A stretch of DNA of 25,929 bases from DASYYE01 sp035946955 (GCA_035946955.1 DASYYE010000291.1:1-25929), one strand, 5' to 3'; positions 1 through 9,879 are shown, counted from the stretch's first letter. Translations and numbers: made by a program. Notes: generated by a model from the sequence alone, not told the origin.

Positions 1-881
1 ACCGTGTCGGGTGCGACCAGGTCCACCACGTACTTGGTGTCGGGGTAGGCCGGGTTCTTGGTGCTGGTCGAGGCCCACAGCGGGCGCTGCGGCCGGGCCC
101 CGGCCCGCGCCAGGGCCTGCCAGCGCTCGCTCGCGATGTGCTGCTCGTAGAGCTCGTAGGCCAGCCGTGCATTGGCCACTGCCGCCTTGCCGCGCAGCGC
201 TGCCGCCTCAGGAGTGCCGATCTTGTCCAGCCTGCCGTCCACCTCGGTGTCGACCCGGCTGACAAAGAACGACGCGACCGAGGTGATCCGGGAGAGGTCG
301 TGGCCGGCCCGCGCGGCCTGTTCCAGCCCGGTCATGAACGCGTCGATGACCTCGCCGTAGCGATGCAGGCCGAAGATCAGGGTGACGTTGATGTTGATGC
401 CCTCGCCCAGGCACTGGGCGATCGCGGGGACTCCGGCGGGAGTGGCGGGGATCTTGATGTAGGCGTTGGGCCGGTCCAGCAGCCACCACAGTGCGCGGGC
501 CTCGGCCACTGTCCGTGCGGTGTCCCCGGCCAGGCGGGGGTCGACCTCCAGCGAGACGCGGCCGTCCACGCCCTGGGTCGCGTCGTTCACCGGCCGCAGT
601 ACGTCACAGCCCCACCGGATGTCGAAGGTGGTGATCGCGCGGGAGGCTTCTTCCACCGACACGCCGCGCAGGGCCAGGTCCGCGAGTTGGGCGTCGTAGT
701 CAGATCCGTGGCTGAGCGCATGGTCGAAGATGGTCGGGTTCGACGTCACCCCGGTCACGTGCCAGTCACTGACCAGGGTGGCCAGGTTCCCGCTGGTCAG
801 CCGTTGCCGGTTGATGTCGTCCAGCCACACCGACACTCCGGCCGCGGTGAGCTGGTCAAGGGCGTTGCCCGGGGTCGTCAT
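1..881 (-). CDS. tal: Transaldolase, N-terminal 293 residues (cut by left edge)
   Basis: Transaldolase of the non-oxidative pentose phosphate pathway: it moves a dihydroxyacetone unit from sedoheptulose-7-phosphate to glyceraldehyde-3-phosphate in the cytoplasm. The reading frame is open to the left edge, so the C-terminus lies outside the window. Visible hallmarks are the N-terminal LDDINRQRL and GVTSNPTIFDHAL segments, the Schiff-base lysine K143 in YIKIPATPAG, and NVTLIFGLHRYGEVIDAF followed by ITSVASFFVSRVD. The start is the ATG at 881-879, preceded on the minus strand by GGGAG as ribosome binding site. It lies 46 bp after the tkt stop codon on the same strand, so the two pentose-phosphate genes are probably cotranscribed. 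Family identification is firm; only the C-terminal part is unseen. Confidence 0.96.
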   Translation of the reverse strand, partial: MTTPGNALDQLTAAGVSVWLDDINRQRLTSGNLATLVSDWHVTGVTSNPTIFDHALSHGSDYDAQLADLALRGVSVEEASRAITTFDIRWGCDVLRPVNDATQGVDGRVSLEVDPRLAGDTARTVAEARALWWLLDRPNAYIKIPATPAGVPAIAQCLGEGININVTLIFGLHRYGEVIDAFMTGLEQAARAGHDLSRITSVASFFVSRVDTEVDGRLDKIGTPEAAALRGKAAVANARLAYELYEQHIASERWQALARAGARPQRPLWASTSTKNPAYPDTKYVVDLVAPDT

Positions 882-927
882 CGCTTGTCGCTCCCGTGTG
901 TCTGGGTCTGGTCTGTTGTTGGTTGGC

Positions 928-3042
<2,115 letters not shown>

Positions 3043-3082
3043 GGGCCCCGCACCGCCCCTCTCCGTGGGATCCCCTGTCGTC

Positions 3083-4090
3083 CTACGGATGAGACCCTAT
3101 CGGTCCGAGCGCGGTGGCTGTTTCCTGGGCCGTTTCGGTGCCGGGCTGTGATCTGGCGGTGCCACGCTCCCACAGCGCGAACCACAGCAGCAACATGGTG
3201 ACCCAGATCACCACCGCCAGGGACTCGTGCACCCAGACGACCCCCGCTGGCAGGTGCGTGAAGTACTGCACATAGCCGAGGACGCCTTGGATTCCCAGCA
3301 GCCCGATGAATACATAACCCAGCCGCACGGCCCGTCGAGATGCCCCGCCGAAGCGGAGTACCAGGACGAACACGAGTGTCAGCCCGCCCAGGAGCCAGCC
3401 GATGTCGGAATGGACCTGCGTCACCGCTGGCAGGTGCAGCGGGTAACGGGGCACGCCGGGCGCGCCCGCGAGCGGCCCGGTACCGGTCACGACGGTGCCG
3501 GCCGCGAGCATCACGAACACGGCCGCGAGCACGACCGAACCCACCAGCCGCACGAGCAGGGGCGCGGCGGGCCCGGTGGCTTCAGTGCACCGGACGTAGA
3601 GGGTGACGGCGGCGGCCACCACGGCAGTGGACAGCAGGAAGTGCACCGAGACCCACACCGGGTCGAGCTCGGTCAGCACCACGATGCCGCCGACCACGGC
3701 CTGCAGGACGACCCCGATCGGCTGCAGGGCGGCCAGCCAGACGAGGTCGTTGCGGCGCTGGCTGGTGCCAGGTGGCCGGTAGCGCCAGGCCGCGACCAGG
3801 ACCAGCACGGCCACGAGTTCGACCACGCCGGTCAGGGTGCGGTTGCCGAACTCGATCCAGGTGTGGAAGACGGGCTCACCCGCGCGAGGCGCGGCGACCA
3901 GGCTGCTGCGGGTGCAGTCGGGCCAGTTGGCACAGCCGAGGCCGGAGTTGCTGAGCCGCACCGCCGCCCCGGTGACCATGATCCCGGCATTGGCCACGAC
4001 ACCGGCCAGTGCCAGCCGCCGCATGGTGGCCGGACTGGGGTCAGCCAGCGGGCCGAGCCAGCTTCGCCACGCGGCCAGGGGGGTCTGCAC
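3083..4090 (-). CDS. ctaA: Heme A synthase, COX15/CtaA family
   Basis: Polytopic membrane protein that oxidises the C8 methyl of heme O to the formyl group of heme A for aa3-type cytochrome oxidase. About eight hydrophobic segments are visible. The first external loop has the paired cysteines of the family (GLGCANWPDC). Putative heme ligands include FHTWIEFGNR (Asn stands where Bacillus CtaA has a His after the Glu), VSVHFLLSTAV, TQVHSDIGWLLGG and WVHESLAVVIW. An in-frame TTG at 4249 would add 53 residues that are Cys/Gly-rich and unlike the family; I prefer GTG 4090-4088 (335 aa) because a TACCAT box sits exactly 7 nt upstream, fitting a leaderless mRNA. The heme O synthase gene ctaB is not in the window. 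Confidence 0.93.
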   Translation of the reverse strand: MQTPLAAWRSWLGPLADPSPATMRRLALAGVVANAGIMVTGAAVRLSNSGLGCANWPDCTRSSLVAAPRAGEPVFHTWIEFGNRTLTGVVELVAVLVLVAAWRYRPPGTSQRRNDLVWLAALQPIGVVLQAVVGGIVVLTELDPVWVSVHFLLSTAVVAAAVTLYVRCTEATGPAAPLLVRLVGSVVLAAVFVMLAAGTVVTGTGPLAGAPGVPRYPLHLPAVTQVHSDIGWLLGGLTLVFVLVLRFGGASRRAVRLGYVFIGLLGIQGVLGYVQYFTHLPAGVVWVHESLAVVIWVTMLLLWFALWERGTARSQPGTETAQETATALGPIGSHP

Positions 4091-4097
4091 GGACCCA

Positions 4098-4103
4098 ATG
4101 GTA
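4098..4103 (-). promoter_or_regulatory. Putative -10 box of a leaderless ctaA promoter
   Basis: On the minus strand TACCAT (TANNNT consensus) is followed by exactly seven bases and then the GTG proposed as ctaA start. No convincing -35 hexamer or Shine-Dalgarno is seen. The same geometry recurs at three other genes in this window. Confidence 0.4.
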
Positions 4104-4238
4104 GAGCGGGCGCAGCCGCATCCCCCACCCGCACCGCATGCCGCACCGCACATGCCGCATTCCCATGATCGCGGTGACTTCCACTGCGCATAGCAGTACA
4201 AACAGCCGCAATCATGCGAGTGGGCCGTGCAGTGCAGT

Positions 4239-4250
4239 GATAACAGCAAG
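4239..4250 (+). repeat. Interspersed repeat GATAACAGCAAG, copy 1
   Basis: Exact copy of the 12-mer in the ctaA-eamA gap, 27 bp beyond the eamA stop. It shares three further bases (AAG) with copy 2, giving a 15-bp identical direct repeat. Next to it AGCAC (4252-4256) and GTGCT can pair across an 11-base loop. Confidence 0.75.
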
Positions 4251-4276
4251 AAGCACTCCGGAGGCTGGTGCTCCTG

Positions 4277-5284
4277 TCAGGCTTGCGGTTCGGCGGACTG
4301 TGGGGCGCCGCGGGCCGCACCGGCGCAGGCGACCGACACGCTCGCGACCGCCAGCCACTGCCGCGGCGACAGCGCCTGCCCGAGCATGACGAGGCCGACC
4401 AGGGCGGCGGTGACCGGTTCCGCGCTCATCCAGATGCCGAACACCCGCGCCGGGAGGCGCCGCAGGGTCTCCAGTTCCAGCGAGTAGGGCACGATCGAGG
4501 ACAGCAGCCCGATGGCGATCCCGGTCAAGACCACCGCGGGCCGCAGCAGCACCGCACCCCCGGCCGCGACGCCGGTGGGCGTGACCGCCACCGCGGCGAT
4601 GACCATGGCGATGGTCAGCCCGGAGGTGCCGGGGAACCGCCGCCCCGTCGCCCGGCTGAGCAGGATGTAGACCGCCCACGCGGCGGCGGCCACCAGGGCG
4701 AACACCAGCCCGGCCACGGCCCCGCCATGCCCGGCCCCGGCCAGCTCGGCCACCGCGGTCGCCTGGCCGGTCCCGGCCAGCAGGACCACCCCGCCCGCTG
4801 CCAGGGCGACCCACAACAGGTCCAGCACCCGGCGTGAGGACGCCACCGCCACGCCGAGCGGCCCCAGGAACTCGATGGTCACGGACACTCCGAGCGGGAT
4901 CCGCGCGAACGACTGGTAGATCGAGTAGTTCATGACCGCCAGCGTCACCCCGAAGCCGGCCACGACCGCGGCGTCGCGCCAGGCACGGCGCCGGACCACC
5001 GCCCGCACCGCCCGGCCCAGCCCACGGCCTCCCACGACAGCCAGCACCAGCGCGGCGCTCCACAGCCGCAGGCCGGTCACGGCACCCGGCGCGACCTGGC
5101 TGAACAGCCGGGCGGCCAGGCCCGCTCCCACCTGGACCGAGATGATCGCGGTGAGGATCAGCACCGGCGCGGGGACCGGGCCCAGGAGGGAGCGGTGAGG
5201 GGACGCCGGTGGCGACTGGCTGGCTGCTTCCGGCCCGGGTGTCTCCCGGCTTGCCGGCGCGGGACTGGCTTGGTTCGGCCGCAC
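4277..5284 (-). CDS. EamA/RhtA-type drug-metabolite exporter
   Basis: Ten-helix transporter of the DMT superfamily, 335 aa, made of two EamA repeats. The segment GVSVTIEFLGPLGVAVASSR strongly resembles the signature of the RhtA (threonine/homoserine exporter) branch, and the second repeat contains VPYSLELETLRRLPARVFGI, also typical. The substrate cannot be read from sequence; amino-acid or metabolite export is the family inference. The N-terminal 30 residues are Pro/Ser-rich and cytoplasmic. Start is GTG at 5284-5282, 9 bp after the permease stop codon, so it is cotranscribed with the ABC transporter and translated from a GGGAG that overlaps the permease end. As I recall it, the mycobacterial version of this locus has no such gene between the permease and ctaA, so it may be an addition here. 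Confidence 0.9.
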   Translation of the reverse strand: MRPNQASPAPASRETPGPEAASQSPPASPHRSLLGPVPAPVLILTAIISVQVGAGLAARLFSQVAPGAVTGLRLWSAALVLAVVGGRGLGRAVRAVVRRRAWRDAAVVAGFGVTLAVMNYSIYQSFARIPLGVSVTIEFLGPLGVAVASSRRVLDLLWVALAAGGVVLLAGTGQATAVAELAGAGHGGAVAGLVFALVAAAAWAVYILLSRATGRRFPGTSGLTIAMVIAAVAVTPTGVAAGGAVLLRPAVVLTGIAIGLLSSIVPYSLELETLRRLPARVFGIWMSAEPVTAALVGLVMLGQALSPRQWLAVASVSVACAGAARGAPQSAEPQA

Positions 5285-5293
5285 GACCTCTGT

Positions 5294-6094
5294 CTACTCC
5301 CAGCGGAAGGTGCGTGCTGCCACCGCGCCCGCACAGGCCGCCCAGACCACGAGCACGGCCAGGTCGCGCAGGGGCAGCACCGTCGTGCTCTGCAGGACCG
5401 AACGCAGCCCCTGCGCCAGCGCCCCGGGGGGCAGCAGGGTCAGCACGGGCCGCCACGGTGCGGGGAACTTGCTCAGCGGGAAGATGATGCCGCCCAGCCC
5501 AAGCATGATCAGGTACAGCAGGTTCGCCGCGGCCAGCGTGGCCTCGGCGCGCAGTGTCCCGGCCAGCAGCAGGCCCAGTCCGCTGAACGCGGCCGTGCCA
5601 GCGAGCATCAGCAGCACCACCCATACCGCGGCGAACGGGGTGGCGTGCGGGTGCCACCCGAGGCCAAACCCCACCGCGAAGATGATGACCGCCTGCGCGG
5701 CCTCCACAGCGAGCACGGTGACGGTCTTCGCCGTGATCAGGCCGCCGCGGCCGAGCGGGGTGGCCCCAAGCCGCTTGAGCACGCCGTAGCGGCGCTCGAA
5801 CCCGGTGGCAATGGCCTGGCTGGTGAAGGCCGTGGACAGCACCGCCAGCGCGAGGATGCCAGGGACCAGGTAGTTCACCCGGGATGACGAGCCGACTTTG
5901 ACCAGCGGCTCCAGGCTGAACGCGGCCAGCAGCAGCACGGGGATGATCAGGGTGAGGAGCAGTTGCTCGCCGTTGCGGACCAGCATCCAGCCCTCGAAGC
6001 GGGCCTGCGCCAGCACCATCCGGGGCCGGGGCGCTGGCCCCGGGCTGGGGCTCGGCCACGCGGCGGTGCCGGCGATGTCGATCGGATCGGTCAT
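5294..6094 (-). CDS. ABC-2 type transporter permease
   Basis: Integral membrane subunit of an ABC-2 class exporter, 266 aa, with six predicted helices: one near residues 45-60, then a long run of hydrophobic segments (NYLVPGILALAVLSTAFTS, VEAAQAVIIFAVGFGLGW, a LLYLIMLGLGGIIFPLSKFP motif and a final helix). The motif GFERRYGVLKRLGATPLGR, which couples to the ATPase, is typical of this family. Start is ATG 6094-6092, overlapping the ATPase stop in an ATGA, so translation is coupled; an upstream in-frame start would add 32 Arg/Gly-rich residues with no support. It resembles the Rv1457c-type transporters found next to suf operons in mycobacteria. The substrate is unknown. Confidence 0.93.
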   Translation of the reverse strand: MTDPIDIAGTAAWPSPSPGPAPRPRMVLAQARFEGWMLVRNGEQLLLTLIIPVLLLAAFSLEPLVKVGSSSRVNYLVPGILALAVLSTAFTSQAIATGFERRYGVLKRLGATPLGRGGLITAKTVTVLAVEAAQAVIIFAVGFGLGWHPHATPFAAVWVVLLMLAGTAAFSGLGLLLAGTLRAEATLAAANLLYLIMLGLGGIIFPLSKFPAPWRPVLTLLPPGALAQGLRSVLQSTTVLPLRDLAVLVVWAACAGAVAARTFRWE

Positions 6095-7017
6095 GACCGC
6101 AGCTCCCGCCCCGTGAGTTCCAGGAACACGTCCTCCAGCGTCCGGCTCTCGATCCGCAGGTCCTGGGCGAGCACGCTGTGCTCCGCGCACCAGGCCGTCA
6201 CCGCGGCCACCAGCCGTGGGTCCACGCGGTCGTGTACCTCCACCACATAATGGCCCGCGGGGGCCTCCTTGGCGGTCGTCCCGGCCGGCAGGGCCACCAC
6301 CAGGGCGTCGGTGTCGAGCCCGGGCTCGGCGCGGAACCTGATCTGGCCCGCGGTCCCGGTGAGCTCGGCCGGGGTGCCCGAGGCCACCAGGCGGCCGCGG
6401 TCGATGATGGACACGCGGTCCGCGAGGCGTTCTGCCTCTTCCATGTGGTGGGTGGTGAGCACCACGCTCGCCCCGGATGAGCGGAGCCCCGCGATCAGGT
6501 TCCAGGTGGCGTGGCGGGCCTGTGGGTCGAGCCCGGCGGTGGGCTCGTCGAGGAACACGAGTTCCGGGCGCCCGATCACCGCGGCAGCCAGCGACAGGCG
6601 CTGCTGCTGCCCCCCGGACAGGCGCCGGACCGGCGTCCGGGCCGAACCCGTCAGCCCGAGCCGCTTCAGCAGCGAGGCGGGGTCCAGCGGGTGGGCATGG
6701 AAACTCGCCATCAACCGCAGGTACTCCGCTGGCCGCGCGGCCGGTGGGATCCCGCCTGCCTGGAGCATCACCCCCACCCGGGGCCGCAGGGCCTGCCCGT
6801 CCGCGACCGGGTCCATCCCGAGCACGGTCACCGACCCGGCCGTAGGGCGCCGGTACCCCTCGCAGATCTCCACCGTGGTGGTCTTTCCCGCGCCATTGGG
6901 CCCCAGCACGGCGGTGACCTCACCTGCGGCGGCACTCACGGACAGACCGTCCACCGCAGTGGTTCGCCCGTAGCGCTTCACCAGGTCACGGACTTCAACC
7001 ACGGGTGGTTTGCTCAC
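6091..7017 (-). CDS. ABC transporter ATP-binding protein
   Basis: Nucleotide-binding subunit partnering the permease that follows it. The 308-aa protein has Walker A GPNGAGKTT (about residues 39-47), the Q-loop in VMLQAGGIPP, the signature LSGGQQQRLSLA, Walker B LVFLDEPTAGLDP, and the H-loop VVLTTHHMEEAERLAD. A C-terminal extension of about 90 residues ending EDVFLELTGRELRS is the DUF4162-like tail common in drug-type ABC-2 exporters. I take the start at GTG 7017-7015: it fits the family start (VSKPPVVEVRDLVKRYG), and TAAACT lies 7 nt upstream. The 15 residues that the next in-frame start (7062) would add have no family support. It heads a three-gene unit with the permease and EamA exporter. 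Confidence 0.94.
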   Translation of the reverse strand: MSKPPVVEVRDLVKRYGRTTAVDGLSVSAAAGEVTAVLGPNGAGKTTTVEICEGYRRPTAGSVTVLGMDPVADGQALRPRVGVMLQAGGIPPAARPAEYLRLMASFHAHPLDPASLLKRLGLTGSARTPVRRLSGGQQQRLSLAAAVIGRPELVFLDEPTAGLDPQARHATWNLIAGLRSSGASVVLTTHHMEEAERLADRVSIIDRGRLVASGTPAELTGTAGQIRFRAEPGLDTDALVVALPAGTTAKEAPAGHYVVEVHDRVDPRLVAAVTAWCAEHSVLAQDLRIESRTLEDVFLELTGRELRS

Positions 7018-7024
7018 GCTGGTG

Positions 7025-7030
7025 AGTTTA
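7025..7030 (-). promoter_or_regulatory. Putative -10 box of a leaderless ABC ATPase promoter
   Basis: Minus-strand TAAACT followed by seven bases and the GTG start; no Shine-Dalgarno is present. A perfect dyad, CACCA-C-TGGTG (7068-7078), lies about 50 bp upstream of the start and could be an operator. Confidence 0.4.
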
Positions 7031-7124
7031 GGGCCAGGGGTGGGGCAATACCGGACGGACACCTTGACACCACTGGTGACTAACGAGACACCGCCCAGCG
7101 CAGCGGCCGGTCCTGACCGCGGCG

Positions 7125-7136
7125 GATAACAGCAAG
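7125..7136 (+). repeat. Interspersed repeat GATAACAGCAAG, copy 2
   Basis: Exact copy in the divergent gap between the ABC ATPase (minus) and the oxidoreductase (plus). With AAG following (to 7139) it matches copy 1 over 15 bp. Confidence 0.75.
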
Positions 7137-7189
7137 AAGTGGTGGGTCGGCTTCGTTACGGTTCCGTGTGGGTCTGGCAGGGTGAGGGC

Positions 7190-8161
7190 ATGTCTGATAT
7201 TTCACATGGGCTTGGTGGCGGGGCTGCTGGCCACGGTGTGAGTGCTGCTGGGCTGGTGCACCCCGGTGAGATGGGAGCGGCTGTCGGCGCCTGCCTGGCC
7301 GGCCGGGGACTGCGGGTTTTGTGGGCTTCGCAAGGCCGGAGCCGGGCAACGGCCGGGCGTGCCACGGCGGCCGGCCTGGTTGACGCCGGCACCGTCGCGG
7401 AGGTCGCTGCCGGGGCCGAGGTCATGCTGTCGGTGTGCCCGCCCCACGCGGCACTGGATGTGGCCAGGTCGCTGGCGGGGTTCCGGGGGCTGTACGTGGA
7501 CGCCAATGCCACCTCGCCCGCGACCTCGCGTGAGGTGGGCCGCGTAGTCACGGATGGGGGCGCCACCTTCGTGGACGGCGGGATCATCGGCGGGCCACCA
7601 CGCACGCCCGGGGGCTGCCGCCTGTACCTGTCCGGTCCCGAGGCCGGCCGGGTGGCCGCGCTGTTCGAGGGGACCGCACTGGAGGCGCGAGTGGTCGGCG
7701 AGGATGCCGGGGCGGCGTCGGCGGTCAAGATGGCTTACGCCGCCTGGACCAAGGGCTCGGCGGCCTTGCTCCTGACCGCGCGTGCGCTCGCCCGGGCCGA
7801 GGGCGTCGAAGACACCTTGGTCGAGGAGTGGGAGCAGTCCCAGCCAGGAGCGCTCCGGCGGTGCCAGCCGGCTGCGTCGTCGGCACTGGCCAAGGGCTGG
7901 CGCTGGGTCGGCGAGATGGACGAGATCGCGGCAGCCATGTCCGCGGCCGGGCTGCCTGACGGGTTCCACCAGGCAGCGGCCGAAGTCTACCGGCGGTCAG
8001 CCGCCGGGGCCGGGCCGGCGGCCGAAGCTGGTCGTAGGCCGGCGGCCGGAGCCGGGGCTGGCCGCGAGACCGCCGGTGTGCCGGGCGGCAAGGACGCGCT
8101 CTCTGCCGTCCTGGACTCGCAACTGTCCTGCCCACTGCATGGCCCGTGGCCGAGCCAGTAA
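7190..8161 (+). CDS. NAD(P)-binding 6-phosphogluconate dehydrogenase-like oxidoreductase
   Basis: The 323-aa protein belongs to the beta-hydroxyacid dehydrogenase / 6PGDH-like superfamily. Residues 15-45 form a Rossmann fold with a slightly altered glycine motif (GLVHPGEMGAAVG instead of GLGxMG). YVDANATSPATSREVG and FVDGGIIGGPPRTPG follow, where classical members have the substrate-binding DAPVSGG. The C-terminal half contains KMAYAAWTKGSAALLLTA, diagnostic of the DUF1932 type of C-terminal domain; its lysine is the expected catalytic residue. The substrate is unknown. The last 60 residues are Ala/Gly-rich. Start ATG 7190 follows AGGGTGAGGGC; an in-frame start at 7139 lacks support. It is divergent from the ABC transporter and stands alone. 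Confidence 0.85.
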   Translation: MSDISHGLGGGAAGHGVSAAGLVHPGEMGAAVGACLAGRGLRVLWASQGRSRATAGRATAAGLVDAGTVAEVAAGAEVMLSVCPPHAALDVARSLAGFRGLYVDANATSPATSREVGRVVTDGGATFVDGGIIGGPPRTPGGCRLYLSGPEAGRVAALFEGTALEARVVGEDAGAASAVKMAYAAWTKGSAALLLTARALARAEGVEDTLVEEWEQSQPGALRRCQPAASSALAKGWRWVGEMDEIAAAMSAAGLPDGFHQAAAEVYRRSAAGAGPAAEAGRRPAAGAGAGRETAGVPGGKDALSAVLDSQLSCPLHGPWPSQ

Positions 8162-8211
8162 GTCTCTGCCCAGTTCAGGCCATTGACCGGCAGGTGTTTC
8201 TGTGATTCGGC

Positions 8212-8240
8212 TTGACCTATAAGTAACTTTCGCGAAAACT
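8212..8240 (+). promoter_or_regulatory. Putative promoter of the secreted HEYAE protein gene
   Basis: TTGACC (8212-8217), 17-bp spacer, AAAACT (8235-8240). A perfect 10-bp palindrome TTTCGCGAAA (8228-8237) covers the edge of the -10 and could be an operator. The start codon is about 120 bp downstream; the remainder of the 8162-8366 gap shows nothing recognisable. Confidence 0.35.
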
Positions 8241-8366
8241 GCTCCTAATGCCCGGTATGGAGCGGCGGGCCCAGGTCGGCGCCGCATGCACTCAGCCGGG
8301 TGGGCTTGCCCTCCACCACGCCGTCGCCATACCGGCTCGACAACGAGGTCGTGAGGAGAAAAGCCC

Positions 8367-9398
8367 ATGCGAAGTACGGCCCGGTTCATTCGGCTGACGC
8401 CCCACCGCGTCGTCATGGCCGCCGGAGCTGCCGCCGCGCTCACCGCCCTGATGGCATTCGGGGCCACTTTCCCCGCCCTGGCGTCGCACACTGGCACACA
8501 GCGGCAGCCCTGCGGCATCACCGCCACCGTCCACTGGCACGGCACGACGTACCACATCCAGCGGTACGGGATGTTCGGCATCGTGCCCGAGAAGGGCAAG
8601 CACATAGTCACGAACGTGCCCATCACCGCACACTGCCCGGCCGGGGCCCAGGCTGCCGCAGCCAAGGCCCGGCTCATCTACCATGGCGGCCCGCTCGAGC
8701 TGCACCCGCACGTCTTCCTGGACTTCTTCGGGAACCAGTGGAGCCATGACGCCAATGGCGTCGTCGCCTACATGACCAAGCTCTTCAAGGGCCTGGGCGT
8801 CCAGCCACAGGACAACTGGTCCACGATCACGAGCCAGTACAAGAACGGCAGCGGCAGCGGGCCGTCGTTCAGCGGCTCGGTATTCGGCGGCGCCTGGATG
8901 GACAACTCCAAGCCCTCACCGGGCCATGCGACAGCCAACCAGCTCGCCGCCGAGGCCCGGGCCGCCGCGCAGCACTTCGGTGTCTCCGGTGCCGACGAGG
9001 ACGTCTTCGTGCTGAGCCCGCACGGCACCCACCCCGCCGGCTTCAACACGCCCGGCGGCAACTTCTGCGCGTTCCATGACTTCAATGGCACCACCGCGTG
9101 GACGAACATGCCTTACGTGCTCGACCTCGGTGCCAGCTGCGGCGCGAACTCCGTCCAGAACAAACTGGACGGGTTCAGCATCGCCGGCGGCCACGAGTAC
9201 GCCGAAGCCGTCACGGACCCACACCCGCCGAGCGGCTACGTCACCTCCGGCGGTAGTGAGATCGGCGACCTGTGCGCCTTCCAGAACCTGTTCGCCCTCC
9301 ACCTCCCCACCGGCGCCTTCGCCATGCAGCCGCTGTGGAGCAACCGGGCGAACGGGTGCGTCCAGCACGCCAAGCCCGGCGCTCACGGCGGCCGGTGA
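8367..9398 (+). CDS. Secreted protein with HExxE...TDP and EIGDxC motifs (metallopeptidase-like)
   Basis: 343-aa exported protein. Residues 1-40 form a Sec signal peptide: basic MRSTARFIRLTPHR, a hydrophobic Ala-rich core, and likely cleavage after FPALAS. A conserved block HPHVFLDFFGNQW lies near residue 115, and the C-terminal third has H276-E277-Y-A-E280 in GGHEYAEAVTDPHPPSGYV followed by GSEIGDLC (E298, D301, C303). This HExxE...TDP...E.GD.C arrangement recurs in secreted bacterial proteins and in plant EXORDIUM-like proteins and looks like a zinc site, but catalytic activity is inference because the canonical HExxH is not met. Six or so cysteines suggest disulfides. RBS GTGAGGAG precedes the ATG by 9 nt. 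The gene is monocistronic, ending at a large palindrome. Confidence 0.8.
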   Translation: MRSTARFIRLTPHRVVMAAGAAAALTALMAFGATFPALASHTGTQRQPCGITATVHWHGTTYHIQRYGMFGIVPEKGKHIVTNVPITAHCPAGAQAAAAKARLIYHGGPLELHPHVFLDFFGNQWSHDANGVVAYMTKLFKGLGVQPQDNWSTITSQYKNGSGSGPSFSGSVFGGAWMDNSKPSPGHATANQLAAEARAAAQHFGVSGADEDVFVLSPHGTHPAGFNTPGGNFCAFHDFNGTTAWTNMPYVLDLGASCGANSVQNKLDGFSIAGGHEYAEAVTDPHPPSGYVTSGGSEIGDLCAFQNLFALHLPTGAFAMQPLWSNRANGCVQHAKPGAHGGR

Positions 9399-9432
9399 CC
9401 TGGTACCGGCTGTCCCCTGACAGGAGTCCGCA

Positions 9433-9474
9433 CGCCAGGGCCTGACCTTCGGCGCCGAAGGTCAGGCCCTGGCG
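9433..9474. terminator. 42-bp perfect palindrome, bidirectional terminator
   Basis: Two 21-base arms beginning CGCCAGGGCCTGACCTTC are perfect reverse complements with no spacer. It lies between the ends of two convergent genes (34 bp after the plus-strand stop, 12 bp after the minus-strand stop). There is no U-tract on either side, as is common for actinobacterial terminators. Confidence 0.8.
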
Positions 9475-9486
9475 CGCGACCCACTG

Positions 9487-9879
9487 TCACTCCTCGCCGG
9501 AGAACCGCTCCCACGCGGACTGGCGGGTCATGCCGAGTGCGGCGCCGATCCTGGTCCAGGTGATGCCGCGGGAGCGCGCTTCGGTGACCCAGCGCGCGAG
9601 GTGACGCTCCACCTGGCCGCCGGCAGCGGCAATCTTGGGCAGGGTGGCGAGCAGGTCGTCGTCGCTCAGCTGCCGTTCCCAGTGCGTATGGGCCGGCTTC
9701 TCAGCGGACTTCCCGGCCGGCTCGCCTGCCGCCTCTTGTGCGATGATCTCGCCGCATAGCGCGATGCACTCATTGCAGATGAACACGCCCGGCCCGGCCA
9801 CCATCTTCGCCACCTCGGAGGTCGGCTTCAGGCAGAACGAGCACACGATCCCGGTGTCAGGTTCGGTCGTGGCCGCCAT
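9487..9879 (-). CDS. ClpX-type C4 zinc-finger protein with C-terminal helix-turn-helix-like segment
   Basis: 130-aa protein. Residues 10-42 match the N-terminal zinc-binding domain of ClpX: C13-x2-C16 in CSFCLKP and C35-x2-C38 in ICNECIALC. There is no AAA+ ATPase domain, so it is a stand-alone zinc-finger protein. The last 50 residues, including WTRIGAALGMTRQSAWERF, look like a helix-turn-helix. The combination is known in actinomycetes, but its function is not established as far as I know; DNA binding is inference. Start ATG 9879-9877 has an excellent RBS (AAAGGAG, 7 nt); an upstream in-frame ATG at 9909 has none. Three regularly spaced inverted repeats lie 40-97 bp upstream, so the gene may be autoregulated. 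Confidence 0.85.
   Translation of the reverse strand: MAATTEPDTGIVCSFCLKPTSEVAKMVAGPGVFICNECIALCGEIIAQEAAGEPAGKSAEKPAHTHWERQLSDDDLLATLPKIAAAGGQVERHLARWVTEARSRGITWTRIGAALGMTRQSAWERFSGEE

Noticed and set aside
4091..4249. 53-residue N-terminal extension of CtaA from TTG 4249
   Set aside because: Cys/Gly-rich sequence unlike the family; it begins inside the GATAACAGCAAG repeat and has no RBS.
4212..6059. 615-codon open frame on the minus strand over EamA and the permease
   Set aside because: Out-of-frame shadow; the EamA and permease frames show proper helices and family motifs, this one is Arg/Gly/Ala-rich.
7064..7086. TTGACA at 7064 as a plus-strand promoter for the oxidoreductase
   Set aside because: No -10 box at 16-19 bp spacing; the nearest TAACGA is only 11 bp away.
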